A DNA stretch of 64,000 nucleotides, from assembly GCA_022264855.1 (NCBI GenBank), contig JABYQU010000051.1, positions 244,529-308,528 on the forward strand. Direction: 5' to 3'. The DNA comes from Lenzites betulinus (lineage: Eukaryota; Basidiomycota; Agaricomycetes; Polyporales; Polyporaceae). Shown in pieces: positions 63,852 to 64,000 of the stretch. Both the position numbers and the translations under genes were made by a program. The number at the start of each line of letters is the position of its first letter. The first letter of the stretch is position 1. The notes beneath the pieces were generated by a model. The model saw only the letters and a program-made list of their open reading frames with translations. It did no database searches and was not told the origin of the DNA.

Positions 63852-64000
63852 TTAGGGTTAGGGTTAGGGTTAGGGTTAGGGTTAGGGTTAGGGTTAGGGT
63901 TAGGGTTAGGGTTAGGGTTAGGGTTAGGGTTAGGGTTAGGGTTAGGGTTAGGGTTAGGGTTAGGGTTAGGGTTAGGGTTAGGGTTAGGGTTAGGGTTAGG
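63852..64000 (+). repeat. Telomere, (TTAGGG)n
   Basis: About 25 uninterrupted TTAGGG units to the end of the window, with the G-rich strand running 5' to 3' outward, as expected for a right chromosome end. Confidence 0.99.

Overview
The window is the right end of a chromosome (or telomere-reaching scaffold) of a filamentous basidiomycete, most likely an Agaricomycete. The last ~150 bases are uninterrupted TTAGGG repeats reading outward. Genes are dense, carry many 45-80 bp introns, and belong to families typical of mushroom-forming fungi (F-box/LRR, HET-domain, FunK1-like kinases) as well as the conserved eukaryotic core. No rRNA or tRNA gene was recognised.

Region 1 (1-20.2 kb): two tandem paralogous F-box genes on the minus strand (the first cut by the window edge), a divergent HET-domain gene, then a housekeeping block: MIC10 (cristae junctions), UVE1 (UV damage endonuclease, 12 exons), SPT5 (transcription elongation, minus), an F-box/LRR gene, a DUF302 gene and a canonical HET-domain gene.

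Region 2 (20.7-39.8 kb): NOSIP-type E3 ligase, a small ARID protein, ribosomal stalk protein RPP1, a BTB/POZ protein, an EthD-like protein, a very short FunK1-like protein, a predicted tail-anchored protein, a kinase-fold protein that has lost catalytic residues, and a third copy of the F-box family. A diverged dispersed repeat lies at 30.0 and 37.0-37.5 kb.

Region 3 (39.9-49.3 kb): an accessory, GC-rich and repeat-rich island. It holds two more short FunK1-like genes, a membrane-anchored coiled-coil gene framed by an inverted pair of ~0.75 kb repeats, and degenerate coiled-coil remnants.

Region 4 (49.6-57.6 kb): three minus-strand housekeeping genes: a HAM1-like lipid-binding-type protein, SEC61 alpha (ER translocon) and ATG7 (autophagy E1 enzyme).

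Region 5 (58.1-64.0 kb): the subtelomere. A Ty1/copia remnant is followed by two homologous structured repeats (one built on GGTACAAG, the other on GGATCCAAG) flanking an AT-rich OrsD-type zinc-finger gene truncated by the second repeat. Next comes a BAH/PHD-like gene with strongly G-ending codons, bracketed by two arrays of palindromic tandem repeats (3 x 54 bp and 6 x 63 bp), and then the telomere.

The best candidates for something undescribed are the telomere-proximal palindrome arrays around the BAH/PHD-like gene, the paired motif-switching repeats, and the mini-FunK1 family. Splice sites were placed by eye from reading frame, phase and family conservation. Where exon lengths sum to an open frame this is stated.
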